A DNA stretch of 64,000 nucleotides. It comes from Guyparkeria sp016278265 (GTDB taxonomy: Bacteria > Pseudomonadota > Gammaproteobacteria > Halothiobacillales > Halothiobacillaceae). Each line of letters starts with the position of its first letter. Position 1 is the first letter of the stretch. The translations under genes were made by a program, and so were the position numbers. The stretch lies in NCBI RefSeq assembly GCF_044582145.1, contig NZ_JBDODO010000001.1; one strand, given 5' to 3'. The notes under the pieces are model-generated. The model made no database searches. It was given only the letters and a program-made list of their open reading frames with translations, and was not told where the DNA came from. Shown one piece after another: positions 17,568-24,702 of the stretch.

Positions 17568-18275
17568 TCAGCCCCGGGTCAGCCTCAGGCGTTGCAGGCG
17601 CATGACCTCGCGATCGATCAACTGGCTGTCGCGCGGGGGCAGTGCGGCGAACTCCAGGCCATAGACCACGCTCTTGCCCACGCCCGGGCGGCGGTTGCGC
17701 ACAATGAATTCCAGGCGCACGTCGATGCTGTCGCCGACCTTCAGGCGCGCGGCGCTGACCTCGTCGCCGGGTTTGAGCCCCGGGTCCTTGCCGCCCACCA
17801 CGCTCACCGCGCAACCGGTGGCCGAGAGGTTGACCACGTCCCCGGACGTGACGCCTTGCGGCATCGACGGACAGAACGCCAGCGTACCGGGCACATCCGG
17901 AGGCAGGTCGACTCGAAAGGCCGCGCGGCGCTGGAGCCGCTGCATGAGCTCGGGATAGCCGACACTCAAGTAGCAGTCGCCATCCTCTTCACGGGTCGCT
18001 AGGTCGGCGGTATAAAACCAGTTCAGCAGGCCGTCGATGACCGCCTGCAGCCGCACCTGGCGGGCTTGCAGCACGTGGCGAAGCACCACGGGATCGGGGC
18101 AGTCGAGCACCAGCCGGCGGGCGGCGGGCTCGTTGCCCACCACCTGCACCTGGCCCTGGAAGTCGGGGTCGTCATCGGGGATCAGCCAGACATGGCCGCG
18201 CGCCTCGAACAATCGCTCGAGCGTGCGCTCAATGGCGCGGGGGGCGCGGACGGTTTTGATGTCCTGATCGTCCAA
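17568..18275 (-). CDS. PilZ domain protein, YcgR-like c-di-GMP effector
   Basis: This is a predicted cyclic di-GMP receptor of 235 residues with an N-terminal YcgR-type domain (about 1-110) and a C-terminal PilZ domain. The binding motifs are RRAAFR at 116-121 and NLSATG at 149-154. The frame stays open far upstream, across fbp, but that part is an antisense shadow. I placed the start at a TTG at 18275 because GGAG lies nine bases before it and the YcgR-like sequence begins there. YcgR proteins slow flagellar rotation; no flagellar genes are in the window, so the target is unknown. Confidence 0.85.
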   Translation of the reverse strand: MDDQDIKTVRAPRAIERTLERLFEARGHVWLIPDDDPDFQGQVQVVGNEPAARRLVLDCPDPVVLRHVLQARQVRLQAVIDGLLNWFYTADLATREEDGDCYLSVGYPELMQRLQRRAAFRVDLPPDVPGTLAFCPSMPQGVTSGDVVNLSATGCAVSVVGGKDPGLKPGDEVSAARLKVGDSIDVRLEFIVRNRRPGVGKSVVYGLEFAALPPRDSQLIDREVMRLQRLRLTRG

Positions 18276-18545
18276 GACCGATGACTCCGAATCCGTGGGT
18301 TCGTTCGAGCGGCCAGCGCCGCCCGGACATGAGCGCCGACAAGCATACCCATTTTGCCCCCACCCTGCAGCCACCCGGAAACCCCTTAGCAACACGGCTC
18401 GTGGGGCACAGTTCGATTGGTGCCGACGATCGGTTACCATAGGCTCCAATTTTTCGGACAGGGTGGCTCTGAATGCCCGCGCATTCAAAGACTTCCTGTC
18501 TCCGAAATCCCGTTTACCCATTCGACTGACACAGAGGACTTTTCC

Positions 18546-19550
18546 ATGTCTGAAGCCAAGCGACTTTCGCAGTACCTGGCCGAGCACCAGCGCCAGGGCC
18601 GCGTCGATGCCGACTTCGTCGGCCTGATCAGCGACGTGGCCGCCGGCTGCAAGGTGATCGCCGACCAGGTCGGCCGCGGCAACCTCATCGACCTGCTGGG
18701 CTCGGCCGAGACCGAGAACGTGCAGGGCGAAACGCAGAAGAAGCTCGACATCATCTCCAACGACGAGTTCACCGACATCCTCACCGAGGGCGGCCACGTC
18801 GCGGGTCTCGCCTCCGAGGAGATGGACGAGGTCTACGACCTGCCGGTCGGCAAGCACCGCGGTCCGTACCTGTGCACCTACGACCCGCTGGATGGCTCGT
18901 CGAACATCGACGTCAACGTCACCGTCGGCACCATCTTTTCCGTGCTCAAGGCCCCCACCGGCAAGGAGAACCCGACCGAGGAAGACTTCATGCAGCCGGG
19001 CACCGAGCAGGTCGCCGCCGGCTACGTGACGTACGGCCCGTCCACCATCCTGGTCCTGACCATCGGTGACGGCGTCGACGGCTTCACGCTCGACCGCTCC
19101 GTGGGCGAGTTCAAGCTGACCCACCCGAACATGACCATCCCGGAAGACACCGCCGAGTTCGCCATCAACATGTCGAACCAGCGTTTCTGGGATGCGCCGG
19201 TCAAGCGCTACGTCGACGAGTGCCTCGCCGGCAAGGAAGGCGAGCGCGACAAGGACTTCAACATGCGCTGGGTCGCCTCGATGGTTGCCGAAGTGCACCG
19301 CATCCTGGTGCGTGGCGGCGTGTTCATGTACCCGATCGACAGCAAGCACCGCGAGCGCGGCGGCAAGCTGCGTCTGATGTACGAAGCCAACCCGATGTCC
19401 ATGATCGTCGAGCAGGCCGGCGGCCTGTCGATTACCGGCCCGGACCGGATCATGACCATCGACCCGGAAAAGCTGCACCAGCGCGTACCGGTCATCCTGG
19501 GCTCCAAGAACGAAGTCCAGCGCCTCTGGGATTACCACAAGGAAGGCTAA
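18546..19550 (+). CDS. fbp: Fructose-1,6-bisphosphatase, class I
   Basis: Fbp hydrolyses fructose 1,6-bisphosphate to fructose 6-phosphate in gluconeogenesis and the Calvin cycle. The 334-residue product carries the metal-binding DPLDGSSNIDVN motif, an SNDEFTD segment, and YEANPMSMIVEQAGG near the C-terminus, all typical of class I enzymes. The ATG at 18546 follows a GAGGA site. It is a single-gene unit ending in a strong terminator and convergent with pstB. Its product supplies hexose phosphate, which could feed the sucrose and glycogen pathways implied by other genes here. Confidence 0.97.
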   Translation: MSEAKRLSQYLAEHQRQGRVDADFVGLISDVAAGCKVIADQVGRGNLIDLLGSAETENVQGETQKKLDIISNDEFTDILTEGGHVAGLASEEMDEVYDLPVGKHRGPYLCTYDPLDGSSNIDVNVTVGTIFSVLKAPTGKENPTEEDFMQPGTEQVAAGYVTYGPSTILVLTIGDGVDGFTLDRSVGEFKLTHPNMTIPEDTAEFAINMSNQRFWDAPVKRYVDECLAGKEGERDKDFNMRWVASMVAEVHRILVRGGVFMYPIDSKHRERGGKLRLMYEANPMSMIVEQAGGLSITGPDRIMTIDPEKLHQRVPVILGSKNEVQRLWDYHKEG

Positions 19551-19575
19551 GGCCTTCCGGACAACCCGGATGCAA

Positions 19576-19612
19576 GAAAGCCCCGCGGGTCATCGACTCG
19601 CGGGGCTTTTTC
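19576..19612 (+). terminator. Rho-independent terminator of fbp
   Basis: Perfect 11-base arms AAAGCCCCGCG (19577-19587) and CGCGGGGCTTT (19599-19609) are followed by a T run. The terminator lies 26 bases after the fbp stop. Confidence 0.93.
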
Positions 19613-19708
19613 TGTTCAAGGACAGGAAACGGGGAGAAAGCTAACGCATCGATCTATCCCTGGACGCTTTCACTCATTTTCGGCCCGACGACGTGGCCCC
19701 CGTTCCCC

Positions 19709-19816
19709 GTGGGAGTTTGCCTCGCAAACGAAACGCGCCGGCAGGCGCGTGCCCCTTCAAACGCTGTCGCCAATCGGCGAACCGGGACGGCCGCTGGTGC
19801 GGCTCGCTTCCCACGG
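19709..19816. repeat. GTGGGAG-bounded repeat cassette, copy B
   Basis: This 108-base noncoding block starts GTGGGAGTTTGCCTCGCAAACG and ends TTCCCACG, giving inverted ends like copy A at 8872-9007. The opening stretch is nearly the same in both copies, while the interiors are only loosely related and contain GC-rich palindromes. It lies in the 320-base gap between the convergent fbp and pstB genes. I see no coding sequence in the remainder of that gap. Confidence 0.75.
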
Positions 19817-19872
19817 AGCAACACGCCTCATCGGGGACGCTCATCACTCCCGGGCGCCGCCCCTATTCCGGA

Positions 19873-20688
19873 TTAACCGTACCGCCCGGTGATGTAGTCC
19901 TCGGTCTTCTTCTTGTCGGGCGTGGAGAACATGGTCGCGGTGTCGTTGTACTCGATCACTTCCCCGAGGTGGAAGAAGGCGGTGTAGTCGGCGACGCGCG
20001 CGGCCTGCTGCATGTTGTGGGTGACCACGACGATGGTGAAGTCACGCTTGAGCTCATGCATCAGCTCCTCGATCGTGGCCGTGGAGATCGGGTCGAGGGC
20101 GGAGGTGGGCTCGTCCATCAGGATCACGCTCGGCTGCACGGCGATCGCGCGAGCGATGCACAGGCGCTGTTGCTGACCACCGGACAGCGAGGTGCCCGGC
20201 TGGCCGAGCTGGTCCTTGACCTCGTCCCACAGACCGGCGGCGCGCAACGACCGCTCGACCAGCTCATCCTGCTCCTTGCCCTTGGAGACGATGTCGTGCA
20301 TGCGCGGCGCGTAGGCGACGTTCTCGTAGATGCTCTTCGGGAACGGGTTGGGTTTCTGGAACACCATGCCGACCTTCTTGCGCAGGGCGACCTCGTCGAC
20401 CTGCTTGGAGAGCACGTTTTTTCCCTCCATCATGATCTCGCCCTCGGCGCGTGCCGACGGAATCAGGTCATTCATGCGGTTCAGGCAGCGCAGGAAGGTG
20501 GACTTGCCGCAGCCCGACGGACCGATCAGCGCGGTGATGTTGTTCTGGTAGACGTCCAGATCGATTCCGTGGAGCGCTTGTTTCTGCCCGTACCAGAGAT
20601 TGAGGCCACGCACGGTCAGTTCGAGCTCGTGGGTGGTTTCCTGATTGAAGGTTACCGGAGCGCCGGGAGATGCGAGTTTGCTTGTCAT
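19873..20688 (-). CDS. pstB: Phosphate ABC transporter ATPase PstB
   Basis: PstB powers high-affinity phosphate import. The 271-residue protein has Walker A GPSGCGKST at 56-64, the ABC signature LSGGQQQRLCIARAI, Walker B VILMDEPTSALDP, and the PstB-typical early segment RCLNRMNDLIP. It is the last gene of pstS-pstC-pstA-pstB, 60 bases after pstA. The usual phoU is missing after it; fbp follows in the opposite direction. Confidence 0.97.
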   Translation of the reverse strand: MTSKLASPGAPVTFNQETTHELELTVRGLNLWYGQKQALHGIDLDVYQNNITALIGPSGCGKSTFLRCLNRMNDLIPSARAEGEIMMEGKNVLSKQVDEVALRKKVGMVFQKPNPFPKSIYENVAYAPRMHDIVSKGKEQDELVERSLRAAGLWDEVKDQLGQPGTSLSGGQQQRLCIARAIAVQPSVILMDEPTSALDPISTATIEELMHELKRDFTIVVVTHNMQQAARVADYTAFFHLGEVIEYNDTATMFSTPDKKKTEDYITGRYG

Positions 20689-20748
20689 GCTCGCCGTACC
20701 TGTTGTTGATGGGCGTTCATTGAAATGGATCGGGCCATGCCGTCAGGC

Positions 20749-21915
20749 TTACCAGCGGTGCTCGAACTTCTTGCGCAGGTAGACCGCCGTGGCGTTGAGC
20801 GATATCAGCACCGTCAGCAGCACGAGAATGCCCGCGGCGGTGCGCTCGACATAAGACGATTCCGGCATACCCGCCCAGGTGAATATCTGTGCAGGCAAGA
20901 CGGTGGCGGCCTGGGTGAAGCTGGTGGGGGCGTCCGGGATGTAGGCAATCATCCCGATGATGATCAGCGGCGCGGTCTCGCCCAGAGCCTGGGCGAGACC
21001 GATGATCGAGCCGGTGAAAATCCCGGGCATCGACAGTGGCAGCACATGGTCGCGCACGGCCTGCCAACGAGTCGCGCCCACGCCGAAAGCGGCATGGCGG
21101 ATCGAGTCGGGCACTGCACTCAGAGCGGCCCGCGAGGTGATGATGATGATCGGCAGGGTCATCAGCCCCAGCGTCAGACCGCCGGCCAGCGCCGACGAAC
21201 GCGGTACGCCGAAGAAGTTGATGAAGATCGCCAGGCCCAGCAGACCGAAGAGGATCGACGGGATCGCGGCGAGGTTGTTGATGTTGATTTCCAGAAAGCG
21301 CGTGAAACGGTTGTCCGGCGCGAATTCCTCGAGATAGACCGCCGTCATCACGCCCACCGGAAAGGCAAACGCCAGGGTGACGATCAGCACCAGCACCGAG
21401 CCGATGGCCGCCGAGGCCAGGCCGGCCATCTCCGGCAGCTTGGAATCGCCGTTGGTGAAAAAGCCCGTATTGAATTTCAGCTCCGCGCGTCCCTGTTCGG
21501 CCAGCCGGTCGATCACAGCGATTTGCTTGTCTTTCAGACCGGTCTGGCGCCCCTTGAGGTACTGGTCGACCTCGTCATCCGCCAGCACCCACTCCATGCG
21601 CTGAGTGCCCAGCAGCGACTCGTTCTCGGCCATGCGCCCCGGGATCAGGCGCAGATAACCCCGGCTGACCAGATCGCGCACGTCGGCCTGCACCGCGGCG
21701 AGCGGCAGTTCGGCGGCTCGCTCGCTGTAGTCGATCTCGACCTCGATATAGCCCTGCTGGAAGGCCGGCAGGCCCTTTATCAGCATGTCGGTGAGGAAGA
21801 GGACCAGGAAGACACCCGCAGCGATGAGTGCGGACATCGACAGCCACTTCATCTGCGCAGATCGGCGGTGGCGCTTTTTCAGCTGACGGGAGATGTCGTC
21901 GAGGGACTGGGCCAT
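20749..21915 (-). CDS. pstA: Phosphate ABC transporter permease PstA (long form)
   Basis: PstA is one of two inner-membrane permeases of the phosphate importer. At 388 residues it is longer than the roughly 300 of E. coli PstA. A first membrane helix (about 25-45) is followed by a periplasmic insert to about residue 165. The permease core then contains the coupling-loop pattern VGATRWQAVRDHVLPLSMPGI and ends ATAVYLRKKFEHRW. It begins 25 bases after pstC. The periplasmic insert is typical of the long Pst permeases of some gammaproteobacteria, and its role is unclear. Confidence 0.93.
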   Translation of the reverse strand: MAQSLDDISRQLKKRHRRSAQMKWLSMSALIAAGVFLVLFLTDMLIKGLPAFQQGYIEVEIDYSERAAELPLAAVQADVRDLVSRGYLRLIPGRMAENESLLGTQRMEWVLADDEVDQYLKGRQTGLKDKQIAVIDRLAEQGRAELKFNTGFFTNGDSKLPEMAGLASAAIGSVLVLIVTLAFAFPVGVMTAVYLEEFAPDNRFTRFLEININNLAAIPSILFGLLGLAIFINFFGVPRSSALAGGLTLGLMTLPIIIITSRAALSAVPDSIRHAAFGVGATRWQAVRDHVLPLSMPGIFTGSIIGLAQALGETAPLIIIGMIAYIPDAPTSFTQAATVLPAQIFTWAGMPESSYVERTAAGILVLLTVLISLNATAVYLRKKFEHRW

Positions 21916-21940
21916 GACAGGGTCTTTCCGGTTGATCGAA

Positions 21941-23200
21941 TTAAAGAGCGTTGACCGCGTACTTCTCGCGGAAGCGGCGGATCATTATCACGGAGACGAA
22001 GTTCAGCGCCAGGGTGATCACGAACAGCACCAAGCCCAGGGCAAAGGCCGACAACGTCGCGGCAGACTCGAACTCGTTGTCCCCGGTCAACGCCGAGACG
22101 ATGCTGACGGTCACGGTGGTCATGTCCTCGAGCGGGTTGGCGGTGAGGTTGGGGCGCATGCCAGCGGCCATCACCACGATCATGGTCTCACCCAGCGCCC
22201 GCGAGACGCCCAGCAGCGTCGCCGAGATGATGCCCGGCAGCGCGGCGGGCAGCACCACGTGGCGAATGGTCTCGTTGCGGGTGGTTCCCAACGCCAGCGA
22301 ACCCTGCCGCATGGCCGAGGGCACGGAACTGATGACGTCGTCGGAGAGCGAGGAAATGAAGGGGATGATCATTATCCCCATGACGACCCCGGGGGCCAGG
22401 GCGTTGTTGAACGAGGCATCCAGCCCGACCGCATCCGCCGCCGATACGATCAGCGGGGCGACCGTGATCGCGGCGAAAAAGCCGTAAACCACCGTCGGGA
22501 TGCCGGCGAGCACCTCGAGCACCGGCTTGGCGACGTCACGCACCTTGTTCGGTGCGTACTCGGCCATGTAAATCGCCGCGGAGACGCCGATGGGCACGGC
22601 CACCAGCATGGCAATGGCGGTAATCATGAAGGTGCCGGCGAACAGCGGCACGGCACCGAAGTTGCCCGACGGCCCCTCGGTCGCCTCGCCCCGGCCGGCG
22701 GCCTCCAGGAACGCATCGCCCGGCGCCCAGTTGGTACCGGTAATGAAGTACCAGAAGCTCTCCATCTGGAAGAAGCGGATCGCCTCGAACAGGATGGAGA
22801 ACAGGATGCCGAAGGTCGCCAGCACCGAGATCGAGGCCGCAGCGATCAGCACCCACTTGACCGCCCGCTCCAGAGCATCCCGCGCCTGCAGTTCGGGCCG
22901 GACACGATTCAGACCGACAAACAGCCCGAAGGCGCCCAGGCCCAGCGCGCCGAGCACGGCCAGCCAACCGGGAAACGCCGTCTCGAACAGCCCGAGGACG
23001 ATCGCGGCGATCATGGCGACAATCACCGCCGGACCGGCCGCGCTCAGGACGGTGAACCAGGCGTACTGACCCGGCTGGGAATGCATGTGCGCGCCCCCGG
23101 CGCGCACCCGGACGGCCTTGGAGCGCCCGAGGAAGAATCCCAGCACCCCGAGGAGCAGCACCCCGGCGAAGAATGTGATCAGTATCTGGTCGGTCTGCAT
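21941..23200 (-). CDS. pstC: Phosphate ABC transporter permease PstC (long form)
   Basis: PstC pairs with PstA to form the phosphate channel. From the ATG at 23200 the protein has 419 residues, against about 320 in E. coli. Two or three extra N-terminal helices and a loop precede the core. The core shows MAEYAPNKVRDVAKPVLEVL, LAGIPTVVYGFFA and the coupling loop LGTTRNETIRHVVLPAALPGI. The frame is open upstream through the intergenic hairpins, but no ribosome site or homology supports a longer start. The ribosome site is weak, so its level may depend on the upstream RNA structures. Confidence 0.93.
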   Translation of the reverse strand: MQTDQILITFFAGVLLLGVLGFFLGRSKAVRVRAGGAHMHSQPGQYAWFTVLSAAGPAVIVAMIAAIVLGLFETAFPGWLAVLGALGLGAFGLFVGLNRVRPELQARDALERAVKWVLIAAASISVLATFGILFSILFEAIRFFQMESFWYFITGTNWAPGDAFLEAAGRGEATEGPSGNFGAVPLFAGTFMITAIAMLVAVPIGVSAAIYMAEYAPNKVRDVAKPVLEVLAGIPTVVYGFFAAITVAPLIVSAADAVGLDASFNNALAPGVVMGIMIIPFISSLSDDVISSVPSAMRQGSLALGTTRNETIRHVVLPAALPGIISATLLGVSRALGETMIVVMAAGMRPNLTANPLEDMTTVTVSIVSALTGDNEFESAATLSAFALGLVLFVITLALNFVSVIMIRRFREKYAVNAL

Positions 23201-23300
23201 GTCAGCATTTTTCCGTCTTTGGCTGGCCCCGCCCGGGCGAGGGGCGATACGCGGTCGAATCAGGCGGCGATTCTCAAACGGCCCATTATTGGCAACCTGG

Positions 23301-23351
23301 CTCCTGTTGCAAGCATTCGGCCCAAGAAACGCCAAATGCTTGCAACAAGAG
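23301..23351 (-). other. Long inverted repeat in the pstS-pstC gap
   Basis: Arms of 17 bases at 23301-23317 and 23335-23351 pair with one mismatch around a 17-base loop; the core arm is TGTTGCAAGCATT. In the pst mRNA it would form a stable stem-loop directly after the terminator-like hairpin at 23352-23380 and about 100 bases before pstC. It lacks a T tract, so it is more likely an mRNA-stabilising or processing structure than a terminator. Confidence 0.8.
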
Positions 23352-23380
23352 AAAACCGGTGAGCGAACCCACCGGTTTTT
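23352..23380 (-). terminator. Terminator/attenuator between pstS and pstC
   Basis: Arms AAAACCGGT (23352-23360) and ACCGGTTTT (23371-23379) form a hairpin with A/T tracts on both sides, about 50 bases after the pstS stop. On the pst strand four Ts follow the stem. Partial termination here would let pstS be expressed above pstCAB, as suits a periplasmic binding protein. Confidence 0.8.
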
Positions 23381-23431
23381 TCCCATCCCTAGGAAGGCAT
23401 TTTCCCCGTCCCTGGGGAGCGGGGCTTTCGC

Positions 23432-24448
23432 TTACTTGAGACCGGAGAGCTCAAGGGCCTTGCGATCGGCAACCTTCTCCTGCCACTCGTTGAGCAGGTC
23501 TTGCGGCATCGGGATCAGGCCGATGCCCTTGAGGTAGCCCAGGTCACTGATCATCTTGTCGCTCATGAACAGCTCGACATAGTCACCCATGGCCGGGACG
23601 TCGTCAGCGTGGCTGTTCTTGATGTAGAACCACAGTGAACGGGAAACCGGGTAGTCACCCGAACCGATAGCTTCCGGCTCCGGGGCGACACCGTCGATGT
23701 TCGCGCCGGCCAGCTTGTCGGCGTTCTCCTCGAGGAAGGAGTAACCGAAGATGCCGAAGGCATCGGTGTCCTTTTCGAGCTTCTGCACGATCAGGTTGTC
23801 GTTCTCGCCGGCGTCGATGTAGACGCCATCCTTACGCAGGTTGGCGTAGCCTTCATTACCGTAGGCTTCCATCTCCTCGGTCACGGACTCGAGGACCAGT
23901 TCCTCGAACGCGTCACGGGTGCCCGAAGTGGTCGGCGGGCCATAGACGCGGATTTCACGATCCGGCAGCGAGGAGTCGATGTCGCTCCATTTCATATACG
24001 GATTCTCGACCAGCTTGCCGTCAACCGGCACCTGCTCGAGCAGCGCCATGGCAATCTGCTCGCGGGTGAACGCGGCGCTGTCGTTCTTGTTGCTCTGGGC
24101 AAAGGCGATGCCGTCGTAGCCGACCATGGCCTCAGTGATGTCGGTGACACCGTTCTCCTGGCAGCGCTCGAACTCGGAAGGCTTCATGCGACGCGAGGCA
24201 TTGGTGATGTCCGGGGTGTCCAGACTGCTGCCTTCGCAAAACAGCTTCATGCCGCCGCCTGAGCCGGTGGACTCGATGACCGGGGTCGGCCAATCGGTAG
24301 TCGCACCCAGCTCTTCGGCCACGTAGCTGGCGAATGGGAAAACGGTGGAAGAACCGACGATGCGGATCTGGTCACGGGCATGGGCGGTGCCAATGGAAGC
24401 AGCCATGACGGCGGCCAAGCCAATGGTGGATACGGTAAACGGTTTCAT
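23432..24448 (-). CDS. pstS: Periplasmic phosphate-binding protein PstS
   Basis: PstS captures phosphate in the periplasm for the PstCAB importer. The precursor, 338 residues from the ATG at 24448, has a signal peptide ending AHA-RDQIRIVGSSTVFPFA. Phosphate-binding segments include the SSTVFPFA loop, ESTGSGGGMKLFC and TTSGTRDAFEELVL. An ATG three codons earlier is directly against the GAGGA ribosome site, so the later ATG with nine-base spacing is preferred. It is the first gene of the pst operon, with candidate PhoB half-sites about 65-105 bases upstream. Confidence 0.95.
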   Translation of the reverse strand: MKPFTVSTIGLAAVMAASIGTAHARDQIRIVGSSTVFPFASYVAEELGATTDWPTPVIESTGSGGGMKLFCEGSSLDTPDITNASRRMKPSEFERCQENGVTDITEAMVGYDGIAFAQSNKNDSAAFTREQIAMALLEQVPVDGKLVENPYMKWSDIDSSLPDREIRVYGPPTTSGTRDAFEELVLESVTEEMEAYGNEGYANLRKDGVYIDAGENDNLIVQKLEKDTDAFGIFGYSFLEENADKLAGANIDGVAPEPEAIGSGDYPVSRSLWFYIKNSHADDVPAMGDYVELFMSDKMISDLGYLKGIGLIPMPQDLLNEWQEKVADRKALELSGLK

Positions 24449-24513
24449 ACGGGTCATTCCTCAATTGGTGTTCAACACAACGCGTTTGCGGGATTGGATA
24501 CTGAGGATCGTTT

Positions 24514-24553
24514 GTGACAACAGGATGAATTTGTGACAACGGTTCGGTGACAA
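24514..24553 (-). promoter_or_regulatory. Candidate PhoB-binding region upstream of pstS
   Basis: On the pst strand three copies of TTGTCAC occur (24553-24547, 24539-24533, 24520-24514). The last is preceded 11 bases earlier by AATTCAT, giving the AATTCAT-n4-TTGTCAC spacing of a Pho box, which consists of 7-base direct repeats resembling CTGTCAT with a 4-base gap. A TATCCA sequence downstream could be the -10 element. This is pattern matching by eye; phoB is not in the window. Confidence 0.5.
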
Positions 24554-24650
24554 GCATAGAGGTGGAAGTGGAAGAGATGTGCCGTTGGGCGTTTGCTGCG
24601 GCCCACTCCGCCAAGGCCCCCGCCTCAGACCTCCCGCTTTCTCGCGAGCA

Positions 24651-24672
24651 TCGCGGCTAAAGCCGCTCCTAC
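24651..24672. repeat. Short REP-like palindrome, copy 2
   Basis: This is identical over 22 bases to 12299-12320 (TCGCGGCTAAAGCCGCTCCTAC). It lies between the pstS promoter region and the 3' end of the RND permease gene. Confidence 0.8.
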
Positions 24673-24702
24673 GAGCCCTCTTCCAGCTTCAAGCTCCAGC
24701 CG

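Noticed and set aside
18276..19538. Upstream extension of the PilZ gene across fbp
   Set aside because: This part is antisense to fbp and Asp/His-rich; PilZ/YcgR-like sequence begins only near 18275, where a TTG has a good ribosome site.
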